From an uncultured Oscillibacter sp. (GTDB lineage: Bacteria > Bacillota > Clostridia > Oscillospirales > Oscillospiraceae): a stretch of 64,000 nucleotides of DNA. Both the position numbers and the translations under genes were made by a program. Positions 51,449 to 59,505 of the stretch are shown one piece after another. Numbering within the stretch: position 1 is the first letter of the stretch; the number at the start of each line of letters is the position of its first letter. The stretch spans positions 42,425 through 106,424 of the forward strand of contig UQVS01000007.1 of NCBI GenBank assembly GCA_900544615.1, in the 5' to 3' direction. Below the pieces are notes generated by a model. It was given only the letters and a program-made list of their open reading frames with translations. It had not been told where the DNA came from and made no database searches.

Positions 51449-51856
51449 ATGAAAAGTGTAAAACCGGGCCGTGGGCCATCCATGATGGGCGGTGTCGCCT
51501 CCGTTTTTGCAGTTGTGTTTGGCATTATCTGGATGTGCGGGGCAGCGTCGATGGGGGCGCCCGGTTTCTTCCTGCTGTTCGGAGTGGCGTTTATCGGCAT
51601 CGGCGTGGTCAACGCGGTGTACAGCTTCAAAAATGCCGCCGGGGAAAACCGCTATTCCGCCTATGACATTGTGGACAGTGACGAGGAGCCGGACCCGCTG
51701 GATGAGCGCTTCGGCAGGCAGCCGGACAACGCGGTACCTCCGCAGGCGGGGGAAACGGGGAAGCTTGCCTACTGCCCCTACTGCGGGGCAAAGCTGGGGG
51801 AGGGCTTTTCCTTCTGCGGGAAGTGCGGGAAAGCGCTGCCTGAACAGGATATTTGA
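51449..51856 (+). CDS. Membrane protein with C-terminal zinc ribbon
   Basis: The 135-residue protein has two N-terminal membrane helices (about 13-33 and 39-59), a charged linker, and a C-terminal zinc ribbon with CPYCGAKL (C108, C111) and CGKCGKAL (C123, C126). The function is unknown; similar proteins are common in Clostridia. AAAGGAG precedes the ATG. It lies 20 bases upstream of mtnN and probably shares its transcript. Confidence 0.75.
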   Translation: MKSVKPGRGPSMMGGVASVFAVVFGIIWMCGAASMGAPGFFLLFGVAFIGIGVVNAVYSFKNAAGENRYSAYDIVDSDEEPDPLDERFGRQPDNAVPPQAGETGKLAYCPYCGAKLGEGFSFCGKCGKALPEQDI

Positions 51857-51875
51857 GTGAAATGGAGCGATACCT

Positions 51876-52562
51876 ATGAAAATCGGACTGCAATTTGCCA
51901 TGCCTGCGGAGCTGCACGCCCTGCCGGGGGCAAAAGACTGGACGCCCTTTGAAACCGTGTCCGGCATCCCCTTTTATGAAGCGGAACCGGGGATCATCGC
52001 CTGCGCCGGCGGCGTCAGCAAGGTAAACGCCGCCATGGCGGCGGAGATCCTGTGCCTGAAATACGGCGTGGATCTGATCCTGAACGCCGGGGTGGCCGGA
52101 TGCCTGACGGATCTGCCCACCGGCAGTCTGGTGGTGCCGGATGAATTCATCCAGCACGATGTGGATACCACCGCTGTGGGCGATCCCGTTGGGCTGGTGT
52201 CCACGGTGAACCGGGTGGAATTCCCCACATGGAAGCCGGAGCATTGCGTGGAAGTCCTGAAAAGGCTGGGCTTTTCCGCCGTGACGGGCCGGGTAGCCAC
52301 CGGCGACTGGTTTGCCGTGAAGGGGGACCGGGCGGCTTTCATCCGGGATACCTTCCACCCGCTGCTGGCGGAAATGGAGGGCTGCGCCATGGCGCAGGTG
52401 TGCCTGCGGAACGGCGTAGGCTTTGCGGCGGTGAAGTCTGTGTCCGACCACCTGTTTTCCGAAAATCAGGCGGCGGAGTATTTTGATTTCGGGCAGGCGC
52501 TGGAGAATCTGGGAGCCGTGGTGCTGCCGCTGGCCCGCGCACTGAAAGAGGAGGAACTGTAA
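51876..52562 (+). CDS. mtnN: 5'-methylthioadenosine/S-adenosylhomocysteine nucleosidase
   Basis: MtnN (Pfs) removes adenine from MTA and SAH, the first step of detoxifying the methylation by-product. The 228 residues have a nucleosidase fold with QFAMPAELHAL at 6-16, NAGVAGCL near 69-76, MEGCAMAQVC near 168-177 (Met-Glu binding pair) and KSVSDHL near 188-194 with the catalytic Asp. Its stop shares a base with luxS (TAATG), so the pair is coupled. Confidence 0.93.
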   Translation: MKIGLQFAMPAELHALPGAKDWTPFETVSGIPFYEAEPGIIACAGGVSKVNAAMAAEILCLKYGVDLILNAGVAGCLTDLPTGSLVVPDEFIQHDVDTTAVGDPVGLVSTVNRVEFPTWKPEHCVEVLKRLGFSAVTGRVATGDWFAVKGDRAAFIRDTFHPLLAEMEGCAMAQVCLRNGVGFAAVKSVSDHLFSENQAAEYFDFGQALENLGAVVLPLARALKEEEL

Positions 52563-53023
52563 TGGACAGAATTGCAAGCTTTGCCGTGGATCACAACAAG
52601 CTCCTGCCGGGGCTGTACCTCTCCCGGCAGGATGGGGATGTCGTGACGCTGGATCTCCGCTTCAAAAAGCCCAACACGGGAGATCTGCTGAGCAACAGCG
52701 AGATGCACTCCGTGGAGCATCTGATCGCCACCCTGCTGCGGAACTCGGAACAGAAGGATGCGGTGATCTACTTTGGCCCCATGGGCTGCCAGACAGGCTT
52801 CTACTTCCTGTATGACAGCCGCCTGCTGGATCTGGCAGGGGCGGTAGCGCTGGTGCAGGAAGTGTTTGCACAGGCCTCTGTGTTCGAGGGGGAAATGCCC
52901 GGCAAGAGCGCTGCGGAGTGCGGAAACTATCGCAATCTGGACGTGGACACCGGCAAGGCTGTCTGCAAGTGGTATGCCGACCTGATCCGGGACTGGACGG
53001 TTGAGGGGCTGGCTTACGAATAA
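52562..53023 (+). CDS. luxS: S-ribosylhomocysteine lyase LuxS
   Basis: LuxS cleaves S-ribosylhomocysteine to homocysteine and DPD, the autoinducer-2 precursor. The 153 residues have the metal site H49-x2-E52-H53 in MHSVEHL and C120 in AAECGNY, and catalytic C76 in GPMGCQTGFY. Length and all active-site residues are normal. With mtnN immediately upstream it completes SAH recycling, so it may serve metabolism as much as signalling. Confidence 0.97.
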   Translation: MDRIASFAVDHNKLLPGLYLSRQDGDVVTLDLRFKKPNTGDLLSNSEMHSVEHLIATLLRNSEQKDAVIYFGPMGCQTGFYFLYDSRLLDLAGAVALVQEVFAQASVFEGEMPGKSAAECGNYRNLDVDTGKAVCKWYADLIRDWTVEGLAYE

Positions 53024-53125
53024 TCAACGGCGCAGCCCCTTGAAAACAGCGGCGCAAATACCATTTGCGTGACAACCGTCATCGGAATGTGGTACATTGA
53101 AGCCAGCATTTCAGGAGGTGAGCCT

Positions 53126-53947
53126 ATGGCGTCTGTCGGAACCCATATCAAACGGCTACGGGCGGCGAAGCGCATGACGCAGGAGGAGCTGGCGGCGCAG
53201 CTCCACGTCACCCGGCAGGCGGTGTCCGCGTGGGAAACGGGGAAGGCCCTGCCGGACGTGGAGATGCTGGAGCGCATCGCCGCGGCGCTGGATGCCGATG
53301 TGACAGAGGTGATCTATGGGGCGAAAAGCGCCCCGGATCTGGCGGCGCTGAAACGGGAATGGACCCAACGGGGGATTGGCTGGGGGCTTTGGCTGGCGAT
53401 CCTTTACTATGTCTTGTTCTGCTGCGGCGTGTGGGGCAGCTGGACCCGTGGCCTTTCCTACCAGTTTTCCAATAAGGATTACCGGGTCATGGAAGAGGTA
53501 CTGCCGGGAAGCTGGTCTGTAGACGCAGACCTGCGGGAAGTATACCATGGCGCGGAGTCGGTGATCTATGAGGATGACACCGGCTGCCGCATCCGTCTCT
53601 ATGGGATGGATTGGAACGCAGAGAGCGGTGACTGGAACCTCTGGCTTCGGGCGGAAGGCGCAACGCACTTTTATGCCCCGTGGAGGGGAACCATAGTGAC
53701 AGGCTGTATGAACAGCTATCTGGATTCCCGGTACTACCGCACCGACAGAGCTGCCGCCCTTACCATCACCGTGAACGGGGAACGGCGCACCGCCGGGCTG
53801 ATCGGAAGCAGTATTCTGGATAAAAATGACGTCAACTTCGGCTATACCCTTTTTCACGGCACCGGCGACCCGGAGGAACTGCCGGAGAAAGTGACGCTGA
53901 CATTGACGGGCCTTCTGCGGCTCACCACCCGCTTTGACCGCAGATAG
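53126..53947 (+). CDS. Membrane-tethered XRE-family regulator
   Basis: The 273-residue protein has an N-terminal XRE HTH (5-62: HIKRLRAAKRMTQEELAAQL, then TRQAVSAWETGKALPD), a linker, one membrane helix (about 84-106) and a C-terminal part of about 165 residues outside the membrane, rich in Tyr/Trp. That makes a one-component DNA-binding membrane sensor. The ATG at 53126 follows AGGAGGTGAG. It lies 102 bases after luxS and could be a separate unit. The ligand and target are unknown. Confidence 0.8.
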   Translation: MASVGTHIKRLRAAKRMTQEELAAQLHVTRQAVSAWETGKALPDVEMLERIAAALDADVTEVIYGAKSAPDLAALKREWTQRGIGWGLWLAILYYVLFCCGVWGSWTRGLSYQFSNKDYRVMEEVLPGSWSVDADLREVYHGAESVIYEDDTGCRIRLYGMDWNAESGDWNLWLRAEGATHFYAPWRGTIVTGCMNSYLDSRYYRTDRAAALTITVNGERRTAGLIGSSILDKNDVNFGYTLFHGTGDPEELPEKVTLTLTGLLRLTTRFDRR

Positions 53948-54014
53948 CTGCCCCGCGCCGCAGGCAACGCTGCACAGGCAACGCTGCATTTTTGAAAATT
54001 CCCGCATTTTTGCC

Positions 54015-54043
54015 TTGACATTTGCCGCCGGGTCTGCTATACT
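54015..54043 (+). promoter_or_regulatory. SigA promoter of infC-rpmI-rplT
   Basis: A perfect TTGACA (54015-54020) and TATACT (54038-54043) are 17 bases apart. Confidence 0.9.
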
Positions 54044-54049
54044 ATCCAC

Positions 54050-54184
54050 GCAAAACAAAGAGGGCTGATTGCATCCGCCTCACCTCCAGCAAGCGCAAAG
54101 AGGTCAAAAGTGTTGTTATCAGGCTGCCGTTCCGGCAGTTTGTTGTCACGCGGGTGCCGGCTTGGTATCCGCGTTTTGTGATTT
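54050..54184 (+). ncRNA. Probable L20-type autoregulatory leader
   Basis: The roughly 145-base untranslated leader of the infC operon holds the hairpin CTGCCG/CGGCAG near 54122-54136 and then a terminator-like stem ACGCGG/CCGCGT (about 54149-54176) followed by TTTTGTGATTTTA. Firmicute infC-rpmI-rplT operons commonly have an L20-binding leader with an attenuator at this place. The fold is judged by eye only. Confidence 0.5.
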
Positions 54185-54198
54185 TAGGAGGAGGTGCT

Positions 54199-54723
54199 TT
54201 GACCATAGCTAAGCAAGTGCATGAACTGAACGAGGACATTCTCGACAAAGAGGTTCGGCTCATCGGCGCCGAGGGGCAGCAGCTGGGCATCATGAGTTCC
54301 CAGGAGGCTCTGAAAATCGCAGATGAGCAGGGTCTGGATCTCGTCAAGATTTCGCCCCAGGCTGTACCACCTGTCTGCAAGCTGATGAACTACGGTAAGT
54401 TCCGCTTTGAGCAGAGCAAGAAGGAAAAGGAAGCCCGTAAAAATCAGCACGTGGTGGAGATCAAGGAGATCCGGATGTCTCCGGGCATCGACGTGGGAGA
54501 CTTCAACACGAAGCTCAAAAACGCCCAGAAGTTCATCGCCGATGGAAACCGGGTGAAGGTCTCCGTCCGCTTCCGCGGCCGTGAGATGGCTCATACCGAT
54601 ATCGGCAGGGATCTGCTGAACCAGTTTGCTGAGCAGTGTGCCGAAGTGGCCAACATGGATAAGACCCCCAAGCTGGAGGGCCGCATGATGTCCATCTTCC
54701 TTTCCCCCAGGACTGGCAAGTAA
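54199..54723 (+). CDS. infC: Translation initiation factor IF-3
   Basis: IF-3 binds the 30S subunit and checks start-codon pairing. The 174 residues match the family, with NEDILDKEVRLIGAEGQQLG at 11-30, KLMNYGKFRFEQSK near 62-75, and the C-terminal KEIRMSPGIDVGDF near 89-102. The start is probably TTG 54199 after AGGAGGAGG. A non-ATG start is typical for infC, since IF-3 discriminates against such codons and thus limits its own synthesis. Confidence 0.95.
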   Translation: MTIAKQVHELNEDILDKEVRLIGAEGQQLGIMSSQEALKIADEQGLDLVKISPQAVPPVCKLMNYGKFRFEQSKKEKEARKNQHVVEIKEIRMSPGIDVGDFNTKLKNAQKFIADGNRVKVSVRFRGREMAHTDIGRDLLNQFAEQCAEVANMDKTPKLEGRMMSIFLSPRTGK

Positions 54724-54760
54724 CTTACAGATTATTCAATACACGGAAGGAGCAACTACA

Positions 54761-54958
54761 ATGCCGAAACTGAAGACTCACAGCGGTGCCAAGAAGCGCT
54801 TCAACCTCACTAAGACCGGCAAGGTCAAGCGCGCCAAGGCTTTCAAGAGCCACATCCTCACCAAGAAGGACACCAAGCGCACTCGTCGTCTGCGCGCAGG
54901 CGGTTATGCGGACGTCACCAATATGGACGCTGTCCGCAAGATGATCCCCTACAAATAA
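54761..54958 (+). CDS. rpmI: 50S ribosomal protein L35
   Basis: The 65-residue basic protein has the L35 pattern KLKTHSGAKKRFNLTKTGKV at 3-22 and ILTKKDTKRTRRLR. GAAGGAG precedes the ATG. It is the second gene of the infC operon. Confidence 0.98.
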   Translation: MPKLKTHSGAKKRFNLTKTGKVKRAKAFKSHILTKKDTKRTRRLRAGGYADVTNMDAVRKMIPYK

Positions 54959-54992
54959 GTAACGAGACGTTTGAAATAGGAGGCTACTACAA

Positions 54993-55343
54993 ATGGCAAG
55001 AGTTAAGGGCGCGATGATGACGCGCAAGAGAAGAAATAAAGTTCTGAAGCTGGCCAAGGGCTATTGGGGTTCCAAGTCCAAGCACTTCAAGATGGCTAAC
55101 CAGGCCGTCATGAAGTCCCTGACCTACGCTTACACCGGCCGTAAGCTGAAGAAGCGTGACTTCCGCAGCCTGTGGATCACCCGTATCTCCGCAGCCTGCA
55201 AGATGAACGGCATGAACTATTCCACCTTCATGCACGGCCTGAAGGTTGCCGGCATCGAGATCAACCGCAAGATGCTCTCCGAGTTGGCCATCTCCGATCC
55301 CGCTGCATTCACCCAGCTGATCGAGATCGCTAAGAAGGCTTGA
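54993..55343 (+). CDS. rplT: 50S ribosomal protein L20
   Basis: L20 binds 23S rRNA early in assembly and, in Firmicutes, the leader of its own operon. The 116 residues carry MTRKRRNKVLKLAKGYWGSK near 9-28 and MNGMNYSTFMHGLKVAGIEI near 70-89. Normal length, ATG behind TAGGAGG. A terminator follows. Confidence 0.98.
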   Translation: MARVKGAMMTRKRRNKVLKLAKGYWGSKSKHFKMANQAVMKSLTYAYTGRKLKKRDFRSLWITRISAACKMNGMNYSTFMHGLKVAGIEINRKMLSELAISDPAAFTQLIEIAKKA

Positions 55344-55357
55344 TCGCGCTGCACATA

Positions 55358-55387
55358 AAAACCTCTCCGAATTTTCGGAGAGGTTTT
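55358..55387 (+). terminator. Intrinsic terminator of the infC operon
   Basis: A perfect 13-bp stem AAAACCTCTCCGA with its partner (55358-55370 with 55375-55387) is followed by CTTTTG. Confidence 0.92.
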
Positions 55388-55439
55388 CTTTTGTGATGAG
55401 AGGAAAAAGTGGGAGCGCCTTGGGGCGCTCCCGCTTCGC

Positions 55440-56135
55440 TTACGCTTCAGATACTTCTTCGGAGGCTTCTTCCTGTTCCGGCTCTGCAGGTTCTTCCCAC
55501 TCCACCATGGTGCCGACACAGCGGTTGATGGGCTGCCCCAGATCATGGAACTTGGCCTCATAGTCTGTCATGACCCCAACCGGGCCGTTTTCGTGGAGAT
55601 TCCGGGTGACTTCGGACAGTTCAAAGCCAAACTTCGGCAGCTCCTCCACCGAGAACTCAAACAGCGGCTGATTATCGGTCTTGAAATGGATCTGACCGCC
55701 CATTTTCAGCACCTGCCGGTACAGCTTCAGGAAGTTGCCGTGGGTCAGGCGGCGCTTGGCGTGACGCTTGCTGGGCCACGGGTCGCAGAAGTTGATGTAG
55801 ATCCGATCCACCTCACCGGGTGTAAAGAACTGGGGGAGCTGGTCAGCATTGGCGTCCACGAAAAAGACATTGGTCAGTCCGGCGTTTACACACCGTTCCA
55901 TGGCGACCACCATGGCGTCCGGCACCATCTCAATGGCGATGAACAGTACGTCCGGCTCCGCGGCCGCTGTCCCCTGCGTGAACCGTCCTTTGCCGCAGCC
56001 AAGCTCCACCCGCAGCTCCCGCGCCTGCGGCATCAGCTCCCGCCAGTGGCCCTGATGTGCATAAGGATCCCGGATCAGCTGTGCGGCACAGCGCTCCATC
56101 CGGGGGATCAAATTCTTCTTTTTTCTCATCCGCAT
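55440..56135 (-). CDS. trmB: tRNA (guanine46-N7)-methyltransferase
   Basis: TrmB makes m7G46 in the variable loop of tRNAs. The 231 residues include the SAM motif VELGCGKGRFTQG near 43-55, the family signature FCDPWPSKRHAKRRL near 116-130 and the GPVGVMTDYEAKF stretch near 184-196. The C-terminal 15 residues form an acidic tail (EPEQEEASEEVSEA), longer than in B. subtilis. GGAGG is upstream of the ATG. It is a single unit, convergent with rplT. Confidence 0.95.
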   Translation of the reverse strand: MRMRKKKNLIPRMERCAAQLIRDPYAHQGHWRELMPQARELRVELGCGKGRFTQGTAAAEPDVLFIAIEMVPDAMVVAMERCVNAGLTNVFFVDANADQLPQFFTPGEVDRIYINFCDPWPSKRHAKRRLTHGNFLKLYRQVLKMGGQIHFKTDNQPLFEFSVEELPKFGFELSEVTRNLHENGPVGVMTDYEAKFHDLGQPINRCVGTMVEWEEPAEPEQEEASEEVSEA

Positions 56136-56342
56136 AGGAAAAACCTCCGAAGGTCATATTTTTTCATAGTATAGCATAGAAATCGTTTTCTGTAAACGGG
56201 CAGGAAAAATATGAGGGCGGATATCCCGAAGCGCCGCGTGTTTTTCTGTACGCGAAATGGAGTCAAAATTAACCTCTATGGTTTTTACTGCAAAGACAGA
56301 CTGCCAATTTCAAAAAAATGCACCGTTTTTTTGAAAAAATTC

Positions 56343-56371
56343 TTGACATTTTCCTATTGCGTGACTATGAT
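56343..56371 (+). promoter_or_regulatory. SigA promoter of the T-box/trpB unit
   Basis: A perfect TTGACA (56343-56348) and TATGAT (56366-56371) are 17 bases apart. The bases before it (56160-56342) hold nothing I can name. Confidence 0.85.
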
Positions 56372-56399
56372 TCCAACTAACAACTCAACAGTGCAACAC

Positions 56400-56672
56400 A
56401 AACCAATGACGTGAGAGTAAAGATCACCGTGCGCGTCCAGAGAGTCCGGGGTGCTGAGAGTCGGGCCGAACTGCAGATGGTCATAATGGGTCACAGAGGG
56501 CGCAGGGAAAGCGGATCTCCGCGAGTATGCTGCGACGCCGCAGGCGGGCGTTATTCAGCCGGGGATATGTTGGTATCCCGCTAAGCGCACGGCAGTTCTG
56601 CCGTGAACCAAGGTGGCACCGCGGTCGTATATGCACCGTCCTTGATGGAATTTCCATCGAGGACGGTTTTTT
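56400..56672 (+). ncRNA. T-box riboswitch leader of trpB
   Basis: The leader holds the conserved T-box core GAACCAAGGTGGCACCGCGG (56605-56624) and the intrinsic terminator stem of 15 bp with one wobble (56635-56649 with 56653-56667) followed by six T. Stem I elements are visible upstream (GGTGCTGAGAG near 56450). Uncharged cognate tRNA should favour the antiterminator. TGG at 56478-56480 or 56487-56489 would suit a tryptophan specifier, in keeping with trpB downstream; the exact specifier loop needs folding. Confidence 0.92.
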
Positions 56673-56713
56673 GCGTCCTCATGGAGCAATGCAGCAAAAG
56701 GAGGCAATCAAAA

Positions 56714-57880
56714 ATGAGTGAGAAAAAGGGCCGTTTTGGGATGCACGGCGGACAGTATATTCCCGAAACCCTGATGAATGCCGTGCAGGAGCTGGATGCG
56801 GCGTATGAACACTACAAGCACGACCCTGGCTTTCAGGCGGAGCTGACCGCCCTGCTGAACGATTACGCAGGCCGCCCCAGCCGCCTGTACTATGCAGGCA
56901 AGGTCACGGCGGATCTCGGCGGCGCAAAGGTCTATCTCAAGCGGGAGGATCTCAACCACACCGGCGCTCACAAGATCAACAACGTACTGGGGCAGGCACT
57001 GCTGGCCAAGCGGATGGGCAAGACCCGCCTCATCGCCGAAACCGGCGCAGGACAGCATGGCGTGGCCACCGCCACCGCTGCCGCCCTCATGGGCATGGAG
57101 TGCGTGGTTTTCATGGGGGAGGAGGATACCAAGCGGCAGGCATTGAACGTTTATCGGATGCGGCTGCTGGGCGCGGAGGCAGTGCCGGTCACCAGCGGCA
57201 CCGGTACGCTGAAGGACGCCTGCTCCGCCGCCTTCCGGGAATGGACCAACCGTATTTCCGATACCCACTACTGCATCGGTTCCGTAATGGGGCCGCATCC
57301 CTTCCCTACCATGGTGCGGGATTTTCAGGCGGTGATCTCCAAAGAGATCAAAGAGCAGCTGCTGGAAAAGGAAGGGAAGCTGCCGGATGCCGTCATTGCC
57401 TGTGTCGGCGGCGGCTCCAATGCCATCGGCGCGTTCTACCACTTCATCAACGATCCCTCCGTCCGGCTCATCGGCTGTGAGGCGGCAGGGCGGGGGGTGG
57501 ACACCGCCGAAACGTCGGCCACCATCGCCACCGGGCGGCCGGGTATTTTCCACGGTATGAAGAGCTATTTCTGTCAGGATTAGTTCGGCCAGATCGCGCC
57601 GGTGTATTCCATTTCCGCCGGCCTTGATTACCCCGGCATCGGGCCGGAGCACGCCCATCTCCATGACATCGGACGGGCGGAATACGTCCCCGTCACCGAC
57701 GCGGAGGCCGTGGATGCCTTTGAGTATCTCAGCCGCATGGAGGGCATTATTCCCGCCATCGAATCCGCCCATGCCGTGGCCTACGCCAGAAAGCTGGCCC
57801 CTACCATGGGCAGGAATCAGATCATCGTTGTCAACATTTCCGGCCGGGGCGACAAGGACTGCGCGGCCATCGCCCGCTAG
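56714..57880 (+). pseudogene. trpB: Tryptophan synthase beta chain gene interrupted by one amber codon
   Basis: TrpB joins indole and serine to tryptophan with PLP. From ATG 56714 (AAAGGAGG upstream) the protein shows HTGAHKINN with PLP-lysine K87, ETGAGQHG near 109 and GGGSNA near 229. Codon 290 (57581-57583) is TAG where a Glu codon is expected (normal text SYFCQDEYGQIAP), and the same frame then runs on for 98 more codons with the expected ending, including NISGRGDKD whose serine contacts PLP. A stop product lacks that part. No other trp gene adjoins. It is one substitution from intact, so a fresh mutation, suppression or a sequencing error are all possible. Confidence 0.88.
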
Positions 57881-58125
57881 CGTAAAATCAGTGGTATTAT
57901 GTGAATACGTCATTCATGTCGTGTGAATTCCTGTTATTCTCCTTGCAATCAACCCATCTGTGCAACATGAAACAAAATGGGTATCAGAACGCAGCGTTTG
58001 GATGCATCGGTTTGATGCCCTTTTACGCTCCGGTTTTTTTACCGCGGCGACAACGATTACCGGAATTCTATCGTCTCTTTCTGTAACACTGCCTCCTTTT
58101 GATTGGCGGGTTTTTCTCCGCACCT
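57881..58125. other. Gene-free interval, trpB / tetR
   Basis: I find no coding, RNA or clear hairpin feature between the trpB stop and the tetR promoter. The bases are more AT-rich than the flanks. Confidence 0.5.
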
Positions 58126-58126
58126 C

Positions 58127-58184
58127 TTGCGAAACAGAAAGAAGCACGGTATAATATGACCGAACAAACCAAAATAGTCATATT
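58127..58184 (+). promoter_or_regulatory. Promoter and inverted repeat of the tetR gene
   Basis: TTGCGA (58127-58132) and TATAAT (58150-58155) are 17 bases apart. An inverted repeat AATATGAC / GTCATATT (58153-58160 and 58177-58184) starts inside the -10 box, a natural place for self-repression. Confidence 0.65.
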
Positions 58185-58199
58185 TGAGGGGGCGCAAAT

Positions 58200-58778
58200 T
58201 TGGCTTTTACCGATTACGAGACTGAGCAGCTCCGCAAGGCGTTGCTGAAGGAAACGCGGCGCTGTGCGGTCACGCTGGGGATGAAGAAAACCTCCGTGGA
58301 TCAGCTGACGAAGGCGGTCGGCATTGCGAAGGGCTCGTTCTATAAATTCTACGAATCCAAGGAAATGCTTTTCTTCGCGGTTCTGGAAAGTATCCACTCC
58401 GAGCTTTACGGGGTGGCTGATCAGGCGTTGCACAGAAATGGCGGCCTGCCAACATCGGAACGTGCGGCAAAGGCGGTCCTTGCCGTCTGCTGGCGGCTGT
58501 CCGATACCGGCGACATGGTTTTCATTGAAAACGATGCAAAGCTGCTTTTACAGAGATTGCCGGATGACATCAAAAATGTCCATTACCACGATGACGAGAC
58601 GCACATCCGTCTGCTTTTGGAGAAATATGACCTTGTGCCGAATCGCGGCATCTCTTTGGCTGCCGCCACGGTGCGGGGACTGATTCTTACCGTTTCTCAC
58701 AAGGAGCAGATCGGGGAACTGTACCCGCAGGTGCTGGAAACGCTGGTGTACGGCGCTTGCAGGGAGCTATTTGAATAA
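58200..58778 (+). CDS. TetR/AcrR-family regulator
   Basis: The 192-residue regulator has an N-terminal TetR HTH (about 13-58: ETRRCAVTLGMKKTSVDQLT, then AVGIAKGSFYKFYESKEMLF), and a helical ligand domain to the end. The start is probably TTG 58200 with GAGGGGG upstream. It precedes two methyltransferases by 111 bases, and the palindromes in that gap (58820-58871) suit it as operators. The ligand may be a small hydrophobic compound exported or modified by the cassette; this is inference. Confidence 0.87.
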   Translation: MAFTDYETEQLRKALLKETRRCAVTLGMKKTSVDQLTKAVGIAKGSFYKFYESKEMLFFAVLESIHSELYGVADQALHRNGGLPTSERAAKAVLAVCWRLSDTGDMVFIENDAKLLLQRLPDDIKNVHYHDDETHIRLLLEKYDLVPNRGISLAAATVRGLILTVSHKEQIGELYPQVLETLVYGACRELFE

Positions 58779-58819
58779 GCCGAAAGGCCGCAGAAATGCG
58801 GCTTTTCCAAGAAATGCGA

Positions 58820-58871
58820 GTTAGTCTCATCTAACCGCACAACGTATACATTTTGGTTAGGTGACCTAACC
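58820..58871 (+). promoter_or_regulatory. Two palindromic operators ahead of the methyltransferase pair
   Basis: GTTAG/CTAAC (58820-58824 with 58831-58835) and the larger GGTTAGGT-G-ACCTAACC (58855-58871, perfect arms) share the TTAG/CTAA core. A possible -10 TATACA (58845-58850) lies between them, so binding would close the promoter. The adjacent TetR protein is the likely binder. Confidence 0.7.
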
Positions 58872-58889
58872 GAAAAGGGAGCGATAGCC

Positions 58890-59504
58890 ATGCGAGAACA
58901 CAAGAACTTCTGGGATAAAAATGCCGGTCGGTATGACCGCTTTATGCGAAAGGACCGGGCTGCGTATGACGAGATGTATGAACTGATCCGACCGGAGGTG
59001 AAAGCCAAGACGGTGCTGGAGTTGGCCACCGGCACGGGGCTGATCGCAAAACACATTGTGAACGCGGCGGCGCACATCGAGGCGACAGACGCCTCCCCGG
59101 AGATGATCGCCGAGGCAAAGCGGGATAATCAATCTGCAAAGCTGCACTTTTCGGTGCAGGATATGTTCCGCCTGCCCTATGCGGACAAGTCCTTTGACGC
59201 GGTAATCGTGTCCAATGCGCTGCACATCGTGCCGCAGCCGGAGAAAGCCCTGCAAGAAATCAAGCGGGTTCTGAAGGATGACGGCATGTTGATTGCGCCC
59301 ACCTTTACCCACGCGGGAAATTCGTTTCCCGGCAAGGTCAAGGCATTTTTCATGAAGCTGGCAGGCTTCCCTCTCCACAGCAGATGGACGAGCGAGGAAT
59401 ACCTGCGCTTCCTGTGGCAAAACGGATGGGCGGTGCGGAAAAGCGCTGTGCTGAAAGCCTCGTTCCCGCTGACCTATGCGGAATGTGTGAAATCGGAGGT
59501 GTGA
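58890..59504 (+). CDS. Class I SAM-dependent methyltransferase (UbiE/UbiG-like)
   Basis: The 204-residue protein is a Rossmann-fold methyltransferase: FWDKNAGRYDRFM at 7-19, motif I VLELATGTGLIAKHI near 42-56, and post-motif ALHIVPQPEKALQEIKRVLKDDG near 107-129 (described in part). Similar proteins methylate quinones, small molecules or lipids; the substrate is unknown. AAAGGGAG precedes the ATG. The next gene starts one base beyond its stop. Confidence 0.87.
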   Translation: MREHKNFWDKNAGRYDRFMRKDRAAYDEMYELIRPEVKAKTVLELATGTGLIAKHIVNAAAHIEATDASPEMIAEAKRDNQSAKLHFSVQDMFRLPYADKSFDAVIVSNALHIVPQPEKALQEIKRVLKDDGMLIAPTFTHAGNSFPGKVKAFFMKLAGFPLHSRWTSEEYLRFLWQNGWAVRKSAVLKASFPLTYAECVKSEV

Positions 59505-59505
59505 T

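Noticed and set aside
54022..54198. Longer IF-3 reading frame starting near the promoter
   Set aside because: It overlaps the -10 box and leader hairpins, and IF-3 similarity starts only after the AGGAGG-TTG at 54199.
57581..57583. Amber codon as evidence for TAG reassignment
   Set aside because: Other genes here, such as the first sensor kinase and trpB itself at 57880, end in TAG, so it serves as stop; a single in-frame TAG does not support recoding.
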